Source of the DNA: Bemisia tabaci
Lineage: Eukaryota; Arthropoda; Insecta; Hemiptera; Aleyrodidae
NCBI RefSeq assembly: GCF_918797505.1
Contig: NC_092794.1
Span: 63,039,167-63,103,166, forward strand
Direction: 5' to 3'
Length of the DNA: 64,000 nucleotides
In this document: positions 11,609 to 23,804 of the stretch, piece by piece
Layout: each line of letters begins with the position of its first letter
Numbering within the stretch: the stretch's first letter is position 1
Translations under genes and position numbers: made by a program
The notes under the pieces: generated by a model
The model's database searches: none
Seen by the model: the letters and a program-made list of their open reading frames with translations, nothing else
Told to the model about the DNA's origin: nothing

Positions 11609-11636
11609 TCGGGGTGGGGTGGGGTGGGGTGGGGTG
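11609..11636. repeat. (GGGGT)n microsatellite
   Basis: About five tandem GGGGT units, just after the right end of family F copy 2 and a short G-rich segment. Confidence 0.9.
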
Positions 11637-11767
11637 ATGTGGTGCTGCGATGAGGTTGAGGTCACCGATTTTCACGCAAGCTCGGCCCCCGAGCCCCGAC
11701 TCAGTGTAATGTTTCCTTCGTTTTTATTCAAACATTATATCAAGTGAGCTACTCCGGTGTACTGTAA

Positions 11768-12009
11768 GTGGAAGATCGGCGTATCAGCCTTCCAACGTTG
11801 CCAAATTTCCCTCGATCAAAGAAGAGTTTCTTAAGAACTGGTGAATAATTTTCTTTTGATGTTCCAGGTTATTTTACTCTTGATTTTATCCGTTGTATCT
11901 TGAAAGCTATAAGGAAAGCATCCATATCATTCCTTCGAATTAGAAAAATGCTACGAGGAGAAATTTTGCAACGTTCGAATGTTCATACGACTTTCTATTT
12001 TAGCATGGG
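11768..12009. mobile_element. family A MITE, decayed copy
   Basis: Left part CGTTGCCAAATTTCCCTCGAT and right part GTTCATACGAC...TAGCATGGGAG with the usual spacing. The termini are heavily mutated. Confidence 0.55.
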
Positions 12010-12235
12010 AGTATTCACTGCTCCTCTCATCCACGCATCGAAGCACTCCTTACTCGCTTTCGACCCAAAGATCAACAGCGATGCATTCTGTGCTATTTCT
12101 GCAGCAACAAGTGCAGTACATGATTTGTGATAACTGTCATAAGTTGGCAACACTGTCCCACCCATCCGAAGTCGTCGCCATTTTCTGATTGTCAGCTGCC
12201 TCCATGATCCATAATCTCTCTATGAGGGTGCTATT

Positions 12236-12355
12236 GTCTGAATTATATGAAAAATTTGAAGAAAAATATTGATAATCCCCGAGAATTCGTCATTTATCAA
12301 AAGCAATTGGGCAACGCCTGAATGTTCATACGGCGTTCTTTTTCAAGCACGGCAG
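12236..12355. mobile_element. family A MITE, right half only
   Basis: It ends GTTCATACGGCGTTCTTTTT then AAGCACGGCAG, the standard A terminus. No left half precedes it. Another A copy begins 50 bp downstream at 12406. Confidence 0.65.
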
Positions 12356-12405
12356 TATTGCTCTCTTGCTACTCGGTCTTTTACTCGGTGGTGTTAAGTA
12401 CGATA

Positions 12406-12889
12406 CTGCCTTGCTAAGGAAAAACGCCGTATGAACATTCGAGGGTCACCAAATTTCCCTGGATAAAACATGCATTTTTGAGGAAAATTATGCGCATTTT
12501 TCTTTGAAATTTTCGAACACCCTGGATTACATTGCGAATAAAATTGTCTGAAAAATTAGTAGAAAAATATTCACGATTGGTCTAGTAAGTTCTGTCATTA
12601 TTGAAGAAAATATTCCAACGTCTAATGTTTCATACGCACTGGAAAAAAAAACACATTGGATCTAGAGTCCAGACTCTTAAAAACATCGACAAGAAAAAAT
12701 ACTCTTGATTCAATCGGATTTTTGCTTAAATCAAGAACCAAGCCTCTTAATTTAAACGGATTTCGTTTTGATTCAAGCAAAAATCTGATTGAATCAAGAG
12801 TATTTTTTCTTGTCAATGTTTTCAAGAGTCTGGACTCTAGATCCAATGTGCTTTTTTTTCCAGTGCGGCGTTTTTCCTCAGCACGGCAG
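12406..12889. mobile_element. family A MITE carrying a nested D element
   Basis: The left end is CTGCCTTGCTAAGGAAAAAC and the right end TTCCTCAGCACGGCAG. The right arm is interrupted at CATACG|GCG by a family D element (12637-12865). Removing D restores a normal A length of about 253 bp. Confidence 0.85.
12637..12865. mobile_element. family D palindromic MITE, copy 2 (nested in A)
   Basis: The ends are CACTGG and CCAGTG, with near-identical arms through CACATTGGATCTAGAGTCCA. The empty A site shows that CG (12635-12636 and 12866-12867) was duplicated on insertion, a 2-bp target duplication. Confidence 0.85.
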
Positions 12890-13804
12890 CTTTAGGACGC
12901 GGTGTTGTAAGTAGGATAGATCCGCGGCGGTTTTTACGTTGTAAAATCTCGTTAATAGCCTTGAAGCGTCGGGTGTGACGTCGCGTCGTGGCGGTGGCGG
13001 GATGTTTTGAGTCTCATCGTCGATTACCCATGAGCCGACTTGGGGAGCCGAGAGGTGGCGAGCGGCAGTTGAGCGGGAGCACGGGAGCAGCACAGCAACA
13101 AAGAGCATCTATTGATCTAGTCCTGGGAAAAGCTCTAAATAACGAGAGTTGTCGTTTCGGCCTAGCCGCTGCTTTGCAGGCGCAAACTTCCCCTCCCTCT
13201 CGCCCCTGCCCCCTGCCCTGCGCTTCCCTCTTTCAACCAAACCCAAGTTTTTTCAGGTGCCCTCGATTCTGGTTTTTCGCCCCCCCCACCCCCGCCCCCG
13301 CTGCGCGCTCTCTCCCCTCCCGCGCGCTTGTGCAGGAATCCCGTCACCCACTAAACATTGACTTTCTGTAATCTTGTGTGTGGAAGGACGGCATCCAGTT
13401 GAAGCGGGCTGAGTGCAGTCTGAGTTTGTTCAGCCTCAGGGTGAAAGACGGATCCAACTTCGTATCCCTTGTTGAGTATATGTTTCTAGGGAGGCTCCAG
13501 CCGGAAGCATATCAACTTGAAGTTTCCCTTTGGAAGTTCTCTCGGTGGAAGGAAAATCAGGGGCTCCGACGATTGTAAATTAGTCTTAGACGCTGGTACG
13601 AAATTTTCAATTGCACATACGTAATGGCCATTCATGATGAAATTCGAAATTCTCATGCGAATCGCGACACAAATGGAAAAATGACGTAGCCTCGAACGAA
13701 GCTTGTTTGGCTCACAGATCAACATACTGCAGAATTGCGATCTAGCTGGCAAATGCTGCACTCGGAATCAATGTGCAAGGGAGTGCATACTTTCCAAGCT
13801 GTCT
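12890..13804. other. unassigned, with C-rich patch
   Basis: The stretch at about 13190-13330 is C-rich, and CpGs occur at 12960-13090. No gene or transposon ends recognised. Confidence 0.35.
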
Positions 13805-14192
13805 TCTGGGTGTCTACAAGTCCGGAATTTCCGGAAAGTCCGGCAATAGCATTAATTTTTTATGGACGGTCCGGAAGTACCGTTTCCGGAAAGTCCGGAA
13901 ATAGTACTGATTTATTAAGGGCGGCCCGGAAGTACTGAAAAGTGCCAGAAAGTCAGAATTTTCTTCATTTTTTGTCATTTTTGTCGCAATTTAAGCGGGA
14001 AATTAAAGTTTTTGAACATTTTCAAATTTCGTCAATCAGAGGTACTGAAGAAGTATTGAATGTTTCTGTTGAGGAGGTACTGAAGAAGTATCGAATGTCT
14101 CTGTTGAGGAGGTACTGAATTTCTTGGGAATGTACTGGAAAAGTATCGTAAAAGCACTGATTTTCGGCCATCCTGTTTTAGTAGACATCCTG
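13805..14192. mobile_element. family E element
   Basis: The left end is TCTGGGTGTCTACAAGTCCG and the right end TTTTAGTAGACATCCTG. The interior has a run of GTCCGGAA motifs, and the GAGGTACTGAAGAAGTAT unit is repeated near 14040 and 14080, which explains the extra length. Confidence 0.75.
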
Positions 14193-14682
14193 GCAGCGAA
14201 TAATTCCGGAACTTGTAGCGGAATCTCGGAACTTTTTCAGTGCTTCCGGACCTCCCTCGAAAAATCATTGCCGTTTCCGGAGCAGGTTTTCCAGAGCGCC
14301 GCCGGGGCAGCGGATCCGATGGCCGATGGTCGGTCGGCCGGCGGAAAAGCGGGCGATCGACGAAATGTATCGATCCGAACGTAAATCAATATTAATGGAG
14401 CGCCGGTCGACCTAGTTAACCTTATTAAATTGAATTCAGAGCAGTGAGAACATTGCTTTCTGCGAGGCCTAATGAGCTCGTAGCTTCGATCCGCGATAGG
14501 CGTTCTGCGGCTCAGGCTCGACGTCGACGGTGGGCCTCCTCTCTTGCACAAGGTCGTCCCTCGTCCGTCGTCCGTCCGCTTCCAACGTCAACGTAATCGC
14601 CTCCACGTTCGATTGCATACACTCGCGAAAACGTGTAAGGACGAGCGCGAATTGAGACCTCAAACCGTGCTGACGACACCGA
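14193..14682. other. unassigned, moderately CpG-rich
   Basis: No gene recognised between the E element and family F copy 3. Confidence 0.35.
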
Positions 14683-14791
14683 CGCACGGTGGATCGAGCC
14701 AATAGCTGAGGTCGGACAAAATTTGGAAAATTTGGAAACGGTTATAACTCTTTTAATGCAAAATTTTGAGTTTTTACAAGTGGTACCATTG

Positions 14792-15151
14792 CAGGGTGTC
14801 TACAAGTCCGGAATTTCTGGAAAGTCCGGATATAGTACTTTGCAGGGTGTCTACAAGTCCGGAATTTCTGGAAAGTCCGGAAATAGTACTGATTTTTTAA
14901 TGGCGGTCCGGAAGTTTTAAAAAAGTGCGGAAATTCTGCAAGTAGGTCCGGAATGTTTTCATTTTTTTGTTATTTTTGTCGCAGTTTGAGACGGAAATTA
15001 AAATTTTTGAAAATTTTCGAATTTTGTCCATTGGAGGTACCGAAAAAGTACTGAATTTGTTTGATTAGGAGGTACTGACTTTCTCGGGAATGTACCAAAG
15101 AGTACCGTAAAAGTACTGATTTTTGGCCAGCCGGTTTTCATAGACACCCTG
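14792..15151. mobile_element. family E element nested in F, with duplicated left end
   Basis: The ends are CAGGGTGTCTAC and TAGACACCCTG, flanked by CATTG (14787-14791 and 15152-15156). The host sequence is an F element, so the empty site is known and the duplication is 5 bp. The first 51 bp (14792-14842) are repeated directly from 14843. Confidence 0.88.
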
Positions 15152-15204
15152 CATTGGTTTCCTCGTGGAACTTTCTTTTGGGAGCACCCCTTAAAGTTTA
15201 AATT

Positions 15205-15424
15205 GGACGTATTTCTGTCAAACGGAACTAAGCGCCAAATTGAGTTCCTTTTGAGGAATTTAGAATGCCGGATAGCGCGTTCTGTCAAACGGAACTAAGC
15301 GCCATGGAAAAGTATTGCGAGTATAGGACGGATTGAGCCCGACGCCCGATTTCGCCGCCAATCCAAGCCCCCCTCTACCTTCCTCACCCTATGGCGCTTA
15401 GGTCCGTTTGACAGAAATACGTCC
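15205..15424. mobile_element. family G MITE nested in F
   Basis: The ends GGACGTATTTCTGTCAAACG and the inverse are flanked by AATT (15201-15204, 15425-15428). The motif TCTGTCAAACGGAACTAAGC also occurs a second time internally near 15280, a partial duplication of the left end. Confidence 0.85.
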
Positions 15425-15510
15425 AATTGTGACGAAATAAACATCAAAATTTGTAATTTTAGTCAAAAAGTTCATGTCCGAGCTCTCAGATTGGCTCGAT
15501 CCACTGTGCG

Positions 15511-16737
15511 CCACTTTGAAACAACGTTTTTACTTCGCAAACCGTGATAACCGATCGTGAGCACTCTTCCCGTTCCACGCGTGGCAGGTTCCAGTGTTCC
15601 TGCTCCGAGCGAGGGAAATGCGTCACATTTTTTTTGTCCGCCATCGAGATTAAACGAATTTCTGGGTATTTTCAACCCGAGACGACTTGAATCATAGGCT
15701 TTTGACAGCGTGACATGCTCTTCGGTTAATTGGATTCGCATTTTAGTTCCAAAAGCCGAATGCAGGTCTAGATGGGGGGTCGGGGGCGAACCCCCAGGTA
15801 CGCTGCCGGCCTCAACTTTGAGAGCTTTTTTTGAGCTTAGAAAGCAATGACACCATAGCGTCTCTGGTGTAATTTCACATGAGATATAGTGCGCAAACAG
15901 CAATCCGTGCTGCTAGCAAGAGCTTTCATACATTTGCACTCATCGGCACCCCTACAGCAACTATTTCGTCTACAGTTGAGGATGTAAGCAAAATGGCCTC
16001 TGCAGAGTCGAAATTGTGATATCGCATAACTTCACTTATCCTCTGCAGACACCAAGTTGACTCAACTGACTTCATTGCACTGAAGCAGCAGTCCTCATGA
16101 TAAGGCAACAGATCATCGTGCGGTATTTACGTTGTTTTCCTGAATTTGGCATTCTGTTCGCGCCGATAGAATATCTTTATAGGGAGAGCATGGCCACCGG
16201 GCCCCACGGAGAGGTTTAGGACCCAAATATGGCGGCGCTTTGTTTTGGTTTTTAAGGGTGGGAGGGGGTCATTCCCAACTTTTGCCGGTTATCACCAACC
16301 GCACTTGCTCCACGATGATTTTTTTCGAAAATTGCACGCGACTAGCCGTAATACTACGTAAATAAGTCGCAATAGTGCATTAGGGTTTTCTCGTCGCGAG
16401 AAGTGAAGAAAGCTACATTTTGAGTCATTTTTAGCAAGAGTGGCGGTAGCCACTCCCGGTCGAGAAAAATGACGTCCTACTACAGTCCCGATAGTAATGT
16501 GGTGGCCGACACTCTTAGACACAGGTAACTCCCTTAATCTGAAAATTGATTCGGTTGCCATTCGACTGCAGCCCAAACGACAGCACGGATTCCTACGATC
16601 TTGGTGTCTACGGACGCATCTCAATTAGGACTGCCAAGTGGAAGAGTTTCATTAAGATCCGTTGAGTTTTTTACACTATCTAATAGCGTCCAACATGTTC
16701 GGGTCCTAGAAGGGCTCCATTCAGCTCAAATTCAGCC
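15511..16737. other. unassigned; possible family X ends
   Basis: The segment TATAGGGAGAGCATGG near 16179 and the inverted ATACTCTCCCTATTAAGG near 16780 resemble the ends of the 50.3 kb X element, suggesting a decayed element of about 620 bp. No gene recognised. Confidence 0.35.
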
Positions 16738-17307
16738 TAAGATAGCTGAGCCGATCAGAGTTGGAAACCGAAGTGACCATACTCTCCCTATTAAGGTACT
16801 CCACCAAAAACCCTTGGATCCGTGCAATCTCGGCGGCGAATCGTGACTTGACAACGCGGACGCTTCTAGCTACATCTAATGTGCTGGTTACTCGCTCAAA
16901 TTTCCATCAATTTCCGATCAAATGGTGACTGTTGCGCACCATTTACCATCAAATTTCTGCGCCCTGCAAAAATTTGATGGTAGATGATGGAGCTGTGGGG
17001 CTCATCCTTCATTTGATTTCCACACAACCGTGCGAATTTCATGCTTACTTCAATCAACACGCTGTTTTAATTAATTTTACTCATCAATCTAGATAACTCT
17101 CGACCGTCATCTTGGTCATCATTTTGATCGGAATTTGACGGAAATTTGAGCGTGTAACCAGGCCATAAGATAGCTGAGCCGATCAGAGTTTGAAACCGAA
17201 GTGACCATACTCTCCCTATGAAGGTACTCCACCAAAAACCCTTGGATCCGCGTAATCTCGGCGGCGAATCGTGACTTGACAACGCGGACGCTTCTTGCTA
17301 CATCCAA
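16738..17307. repeat. 142-bp direct repeats flanking a palindromic element
   Basis: Positions 16738-16879 and 17166-17307 match at all but a few positions, at a constant offset of 428. Between them, 16882-17163 has inverted ends (GGTTACTCGCTCAAATTTCC and the reverse complement of GGAAATTTGAGCGTGTAACC). It could be a MITE caught in a local duplication, or a miniature terminal-repeat element. No LTR-like TG...CA ends are evident. Confidence 0.75.
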
Positions 17308-17319
17308 GGGCTCCAGCTC

Positions 17320-18160
17320 GAGTTGCTAGGATTTTGCAGCGGAGTCTCGGTTTGGGCAAGCACCGTAGGAGTGCTCGCAGCTCGGCGAGACAAAACGCGA
17401 GAAACGGTCCGGGTCCGGGTGCGCCTCGCTCACTTTTCTCGAGTTCGGGTGTTGCTCCTCCGCGGGCAGAGCGGGGGGGAGGGGGTTGCGGGGCGCCCGG
17501 GATGATAATCGAGCGCCGTCATGACCGGGACCCGGGCGCGGGTCGCGGGGGAACCGGGGTGCGGAAGGGGGGCCCGGGCGGTGTGCCTCATTTAATCCGG
17601 CGGTTATGCAGAGAGCGGCAACAGGGCGGATCCGATCATACCGCACCTCGTGTCAAGTCACTCAGCGAGAAGCGAGAAACGAGCCGGCCGAGCAGCGAGC
17701 GCACCGAGCGCAGCGCCCCCAGTCGCCGTGAAACCGCCGTCCCGCGAGTACGCCCCGAGTGTCCGTCGCCGTTCTTGGTTGTGTGTCAGTGCTCTGCGCT
17801 TCCAGTCATTCATATTGGATTATCCCCGGGAGTGCGGAAGGATAAAGGGACCCCGGGTCATGTGCTGGTATCCGTTCGCCGTTGCCGTGGGCCCACGTCG
17901 GGCTGCCGCTTGGCGAGGTGCGCGTCGTTGTCTGTGAGTGCGTGGTGCTTGGTGTTTTTTGTTCTCGGTGTGTTTTGGGATCGCGTTGATTTGAGGATGG
18001 TCGCGTTCCATTTTCGCCGCCCCTGTGCGATGCCGCCGCCCGCGTTGTAACGTCGGCATGTCGTTCGGTGCGACCCCCCCATCTGCGCCCAGTGAAATAG
18101 TGCCATCCTCCGCCTTCCTCCCCCCGTGCCGAGATGTCCCCAGTGTCAAGTGTCAACTTG
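17320..18160. promoter_or_regulatory. long CpG-rich island, candidate promoter or 5' exon
   Basis: About 840 bp of dense CpG sequence, the longest such island in the window and not obviously repetitive. It contains arthropod initiator-like TCAGT motifs (for example near 17786) and a GTGAGT donor-like site near 17932. It could be a promoter with a non-coding first exon of TLK or of an unseen gene. The long reading frames here are probably a GC effect. Confidence 0.3.
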
Positions 18161-20586
18161 AGCTCGCCCTGAGGAGAGTCGCTCATTTTAAGCATTTCAT
18201 GCAGTGTTCCTCGAGTTATGGATGGTATGCTCCGAGCAGTCTTCAGTTCCTATTATCATCTGAATCATCATCATCATCTGGTAATGATTATTTCAACTCG
18301 GATCGTTTACCCTTGGACCCTTGGTGGAACTGTCTAGGGCCTGGAAAATTCGGGATATCCCGAAATGAGAAATACCCCAGGAATTTTTGTAGGGGTTGAT
18401 GCTGATAACCGGGAATACCTTAACTCTCTACCTAGATATCAAATCAAATTATAAAGTAGTGGTCCGTGTGGACTCGACTTTAAGAATCAAACAACAAGTA
18501 AGAGAGTTTATTTTTTCCGTTCTTCAGGGATTCTTTTTTCTTTCACGATAATCTGGAGCAAAAGCAGAGGGGAGGGGTCGGTTTTCATCAGGGAACTTCA
18601 CCTTGAGAATCAGTGAAATATCAGAAAGTGAAAAAATCAAGAATTCCAGACAGCATGCGTTGGGGCATTTCCATACACAAAATATTTCTTTGGTCTGCAC
18701 TTTTCGCTGGCACCGAAAGTGAGAGCTTGTGCCGTTCCCAAATCAGATTTCTCCTCAAGCTGTCGCCGGGATTTCTCATTGACTTAATAGACTTAACAGA
18801 ATTTGCACATCGCACGCCTCGAGTAAAAGGATCTTGCTCAGCGATCAGCTGATTTTGTCCCTTTGAGCCCCCGTAACATTCCCACTCGGGTACAGCTCAC
18901 TGAGTGGGCACTCGCTACCCCTCAGAATTTAGTGAACGTATATAAATTAAGGGGGAAAGTTTTCACTTATTTTTTGAGGGGGCTTATACACGTAGTGTAA
19001 ACCACCCCCCCCCCCCTCCGGTTTCACTCGTCCAGCAAATATGCGTAGCTCTGCCCATGCGTGCTTAACCTATCCCAACTCAAAATGCCAGTCTCTCTCG
19101 AGTCTTTCTAACTTGCTGATGAGCGGATTGGAAATGAAACTAGCTCTCTCAATTTCGATTTCCCGAATCTGCATTAGTGGATTTCAAGGTTGAGAGAAAA
19201 TGCAAATTTCCTGCACGCATAATCGAATTTTCTCGGACGTCGCATAGTTCAAAGAAGAATGAAATATCGCATCCAACCCAATGAATGATCATCAAATTAG
19301 CGATGTTGCCAAATTTTAAGAACTAATTTCATATAAATACCTAGGTAGAATCATTTTGATCAACCGGTCAGAATGCCCCTTCTGTGAAGTATAGAAGGAA
19401 GTTTCGCTGCAGAATAGGTCCTACATTACTATTACTTCTATACTACCAACATAAAAATTATAATTTGGGTTCTCAGGGGATCGAATTATTCCCTGAAATT
19501 GACTGACCGAACTACTCTTGCAATCAATTTCCCGAGCAGTCTCATCTTCCCTGAGAATGGCAAAAAAAAAAATTATCTTGAGCATTACCATAATAATGTG
19601 TTACATAGGTTTGTTTTCGATCAATATCAGCCTTTCAAGCATATGCTCTTATTCTAAATCTATGTTCTTCAAGGTAATATACCTAGAAGGTCAAGGACGT
19701 TTCATGCCAAGACTTGAGTAATGCCCCTTATCTTCCGTTAGCTTACCTATCGACGGTTAACTTTTAGTAGAGAAGTTGTAGTTACCGATAATTTCTCAGA
19801 TTAATATTGATGGTAGTTTTTTGCCCTCCTTATTTTTTTGATGCGCAAAAGCTACCTATTGCGAAAAACGAAAACAAAAAACTAGGGGAAAGAGTCTCCA
19901 CCGTGACCTTTCGTTTCGTGTATCCCCTCTCTTGGATTAATGCGTCGAACCTCCTCCTTCCACCTTGTTTATGTTGAATTTTTTAATGGCGGTGTTGATG
20001 CCGTTCTTGCTGTCGTGAACAACAGGTAAACAATAAGGCATTAACCACCTGCGTTAACCTCTTCGAACAACAGCGGTATTTGATCCGTTCTCCGAGTCTG
20101 GTCTACCTCGAGAGTTCGGGAGTGCGATTTCAAAATGGATTTTCCACATTCAGCAGCCGGAACCATTTTCTCACGAATCGCTATCGCACCTGGAAATTTA
20201 CCACTCGATAAGATACGCGAACAACGCGTCATTGCCTATTCCTTGTGTACACGCGACTTTATTCGATGCGAGCGACTAGCCGAACTGAGCTAGTTTAATT
20301 TCGATTTCATTATTCAAATTGAAAATTATCGAGCATCGGTAACTTTTGAATATGTTACTTACAAGTAGCTAAATCAGACAGGCAGGCAAAAGGATGTAGA
20401 TAAAGTCAGTCAGTCAATCGCACCTAGTCAGTTGACGGAGTGCACATTCTGTTCCGAAATAATTTTACATATTTATTTTTAAAAAAGAAAGAAAGAAAGA
20501 AAGAAAACTATGGGCTTAGAATTTGCATGCTTAGTGTAGGTCTTTTTTATTTAATTCATCTGCACATGGTTCCTCGTATCATACTT
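18161..20586. other. AT-rich unassigned sequence with microsatellites
   Basis: It holds an (ATC)n tract near 18263-18278, a C-run near 19004-19016 and a (GAAA)n tract near 20484-20508. No gene, RNA gene or clear transposon ends seen. Confidence 0.45.
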
Positions 20587-20857
20587 CAGGGTTACCACAG
20601 TCAGGGAAAACCGGGAAATGTTGGGGAAACTCTGGAAATATCAGGGAAAGTGATGAAAATGTCAGGAAAAAATTGACCATTCACCTCTACTTGCTTTTTA
20701 CGATGGGTTTGGCGTTTTGAACGACGAATTTTGCCTGGTAAATATTTCAAATTATGTCTTTTTTTACCACCTGGCATATCTTCAATTGTTAGGGAATTTT
20801 CTCAGATCTGTCAGGGAAATCAAAGAATTTCGTCTCCCAAATTCTGTGGCAATCCCG
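20587..20857. mobile_element. family H element
   Basis: The left end is CAGGGTTACCACAG and the right end TCTGTGGCAATCCCG. The TCAGGGAAA-type motif is repeated along both sides, with the family core AAATTTTGCCTG-like block in the middle. Confidence 0.7.
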
Positions 20858-22349
20858 AACCTAAGTATGCCCAACTTTACTCTGTTATTATCGAACGAAA
20901 GGTCTTACTCAGATTGTCGTCCCTGAGCTCGTCAACAGTAAGTCACAAAGCGCTGGGTCGGGTCTACTTTAATGTAACAATAATGCAAGTATGCACGATT
21001 GCGCCACGAGCTTGTGCAATAGCCGGAGTTTTACGCGCGGCGTCGAAGATGTCCGCAAAATCGTGGAAATTTCGCTGTAATGTATGATCAAGTGCGCAAC
21101 ATTTACATACGACAATTCGCAACAGCGTTCATGCGTCGCCCTCAAAGAATCGACCAGAGAGGCGCACCGATGTGTATGTACGGTGGAGAGATGCGAACAG
21201 CACTCGCTTCCGTTTCTATCCACAAGCGTCGCGTCAGTGGGCGGAAATAGTTATCCAATCGCTTCTTTCTTTCCCTTGTTCTTCTTCCTCTCTTGTTATT
21301 ATTCCTCGGTGAAGTGGGGAGATTCCGCGCAAAATGGCGGCTCAGCCACCGAAGTAAATAGCCCGTCCAAGTCCAGTGCATACGTTTATAGTGGCAGTCT
21401 GGACATCTGGATTCGGGAACTAATTTTTGGTCGGCTTAGGTATCGTTATGTCAATCGGGGGCCCAATAAAGGCAGATATCCTAAGATGATAAGTCGTAGA
21501 TCGAGTAAATAGGTCTCTAAATTCCACTAAATTAACGTGAGTCTCCTTTTTATCGTTACACGTGTTTTCATGGCTGTAAAACTCGATTTGGGGTTTCCAT
21601 TCGGAGAAATTTATCGTAGTTTCACATCCAACCCTAATTTTTTAGCCCTGCGTCCACTCATCAAAATGGAAGCTCAAAGTGAAGAATCTGGCCAATCAAA
21701 TCCCGACTTTGAGCCACTTACAGCTTCCTCTTTGACGAGTGGACGCAGCGCTTTTTGATTGCAACCGATTCTCAAACCATGACCCGAACACCACCGGAAC
21801 GACTCGTCGCTCGAAGCTTGCAATCGCGCAGTGCTCGCGATCGAGTATACGGGCACATTTTCTCGCGAGCTGGCAACATCGCGTTTTTTTCCATTCAGTT
21901 GCATCTGAAACAATCTATATTTTCGGAAACCGCCTCGCCTAGAATAGATCATTTATAAAGGATTGTAACGGCAAAAGATCAGTGTTGTGGACCAGATCCT
22001 TAAGCTACCCGAAGCGCACGGGGATCATAAAACTACACAACTTGGACCGAAACCTTGGTCAAGGGAAGTTTGGCAACAGTGTAACAGGTGGTAACTGTCA
22101 AAGTTTGCCAGAACCTCCCTTCCACGCAGTGGTGCCGCCATTTTAAGCCCTGCAGAATTCAGGGGCGAACTGGAAGGGAGGGATGTGATGTCCGTTCATT
22201 TTATCCTTCTAATACGAAGACTCTGGGTCCTATAGGGTCGACTCGACTCTTTCGTGCTTTTTACGATATTGGTTATGGACCCACCTGCGCTTACCTCATT
22301 GTCGATCAAGGTTATTCGATTATGAATAGACAATCGACCCGCTGCAGCG
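20858..22349. other. unassigned, with a small inverted repeat
   Basis: Positions 21648-21749 form a MITE-like inverted repeat (CTGCGTCCACTCATCAAA and its inverse) of about 100 bp. Otherwise no gene recognised. Confidence 0.45.
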
Positions 22350-22604
22350 AGCCGATTGTTGAAATTGGTAGTCAAAGCTATAGACAAAGATACAAAAAGG
22401 GATTTAGAGGGATCCTATTTGGTGGAAGCGAGTGGTTGCAAGAGACAAAGAAGGTAGATGATAGACTAACTAACGGTAACCTACGATAAACCCTTTAGTT
22501 AGTCCATCATTTTCTCCCTTAGTCTAAAGGAACCAACCATTTCAACCAATAGGATCGCGCCATACTCCTTAAATAAGTCTTCTTTGTCTATCAATGTCAT
22601 TTTG
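22350..22604. mobile_element. family B element
   Basis: The left arm is GCCGATTGTTGAAATTGGTA and GACAAAG, with internal GATAGACTAAC and TTAGTCCATCA. The right arm is GTCTTCTTTGTCTATCAATG. The right half of a family C element follows immediately (to 22648). Confidence 0.75.
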
Positions 22605-22648
22605 TGGATGACCCAGAAACAATAGTTCCTTACTGCATAATGCAGTCC
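22605..22648. mobile_element. family C MITE, right-end fragment
   Basis: AGAAACAATAGTTCCTTACT followed by GCATAATGCAGTCC matches the right terminus of family C. The left half is missing. Confidence 0.55.
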
Positions 22649-23804
22649 AATTAAGCACAAGTGAAACAATAATTCAAAAAGCATCGTCTAGACCGACAGG
22701 ATGCAAATATGTTCATGCAACTCATGGTGAATGTGATGAACCATTCGCCATGGAAGCACCATTGATGCGTTCCATTAATTTCAATCACGAGGAGCATCCA
22801 GCTTTTTGCGTCAATTTCAAATGCTCCAAATGGGCCCACAAGTCGTTTGTATTTTATTTGTTCTAATTTGTATCCCTTGTACGATAGACTTTCATTGCTT
22901 TTGATGTCGATGTGTTTATATTTACAACAAGTTTAACAATTTTTATTTTGTTTTTCTGTTTTAGGTAAGTTCGGAATAAGCCTCATAATCTGAAAAGTGT
23001 GTCTTCAGTAACAGTTTATGTGAGTAAATTTGAATCTTCCGATACTCGCTCGAACATGGGGAAACATTGTAATGTAGCTGGACAATGTGATGATGATGAA
23101 AAAAGAAGCAATTTTCTATTGAAATGTTCAACATAAATGACACTCATTCGCTTTGCCGCCGAATTTTATGCGGAGAGTTACTATCGAATCAATTTTTTGC
23201 GATCGAAGTGTCCCTAATTTTTCATGAGAGACGATGTGTAGGGGGCATGGAAGAAGCAGCTTTTAATGAAGTGATCAGACATGAACTTATCTATGTATAA
23301 AGTTAAAAGATGCGTCGTAAATTTTTAGTCAAAATCACGTGTAGGTAATGAAAATCACTCGGAGTTGAGTGAGCTGCGCAGCTGTAGAAGCTTCATCTCG
23401 CTCGTGCGTTCTTAGTTCTCCGGAATGTAGTGTAAGGCCTTGTCTCAACGGGACGTTTCATGGGATTTGGCCTAGGGAAAAATCTCACTTGCGAAGTTGA
23501 GAAAAATTGAGATAGTCAATATACTCACAGTACCAAGTACAGTCCTTGTGGAGTCCTAAGAGCGGCTCAGAGAGAAGAAGGAGACATTTTGTTACTTTGC
23601 TTAACGGGGAAAACCCCAGAAGTTTCATTCCTGCGATTCGAACTTGGCAGTGATCCCTTGAAACGTCCCGTGGAGACAAGGCATAGTGTAATTCATTCTG
23701 GTTCGTAGCGTATTTTACTACCGCTCCAAAGTCCCTCTACCATGGTTCGTAGTTGTAGTAAAGTACGTAGTAAGACATGTTTCCTCGGTGTCGCAGAGGG
23801 TTTA
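22649..23804. other. unassigned AT-rich sequence
   Basis: An inverted pair (GGGACGTTTCATGG near 23450 and AAACGTCCCGTGGAG near 23662) suggests another small palindromic element of about 240 bp. No gene seen. Confidence 0.4.

Larger units (their letters stand above)
14683..15510. mobile_element. family F MITE interrupted by E and G elements
   Basis: F begins CGCACGGTGGATCGAGCC and ends GATCCACTGTGCG at 15510. Inside are an E element (14792-15151) with duplicated CATTG flanks and a G element (15205-15424) with AATT flanks. Removing both restores an F copy of about 240 bp. Confidence 0.85.

Noticed and set aside
11609..11636. G-quadruplex regulatory element
   Set aside because: A simple (GGGGT)n microsatellite with no associated promoter evidence; recorded only as a repeat.
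17295..18050. 251-codon open frame in the CpG-rich island
   Set aside because: Arg/Pro/Ser-rich sequence with overlapping long frames on both strands, as expected from high GC content. No domain or conserved block is visible.
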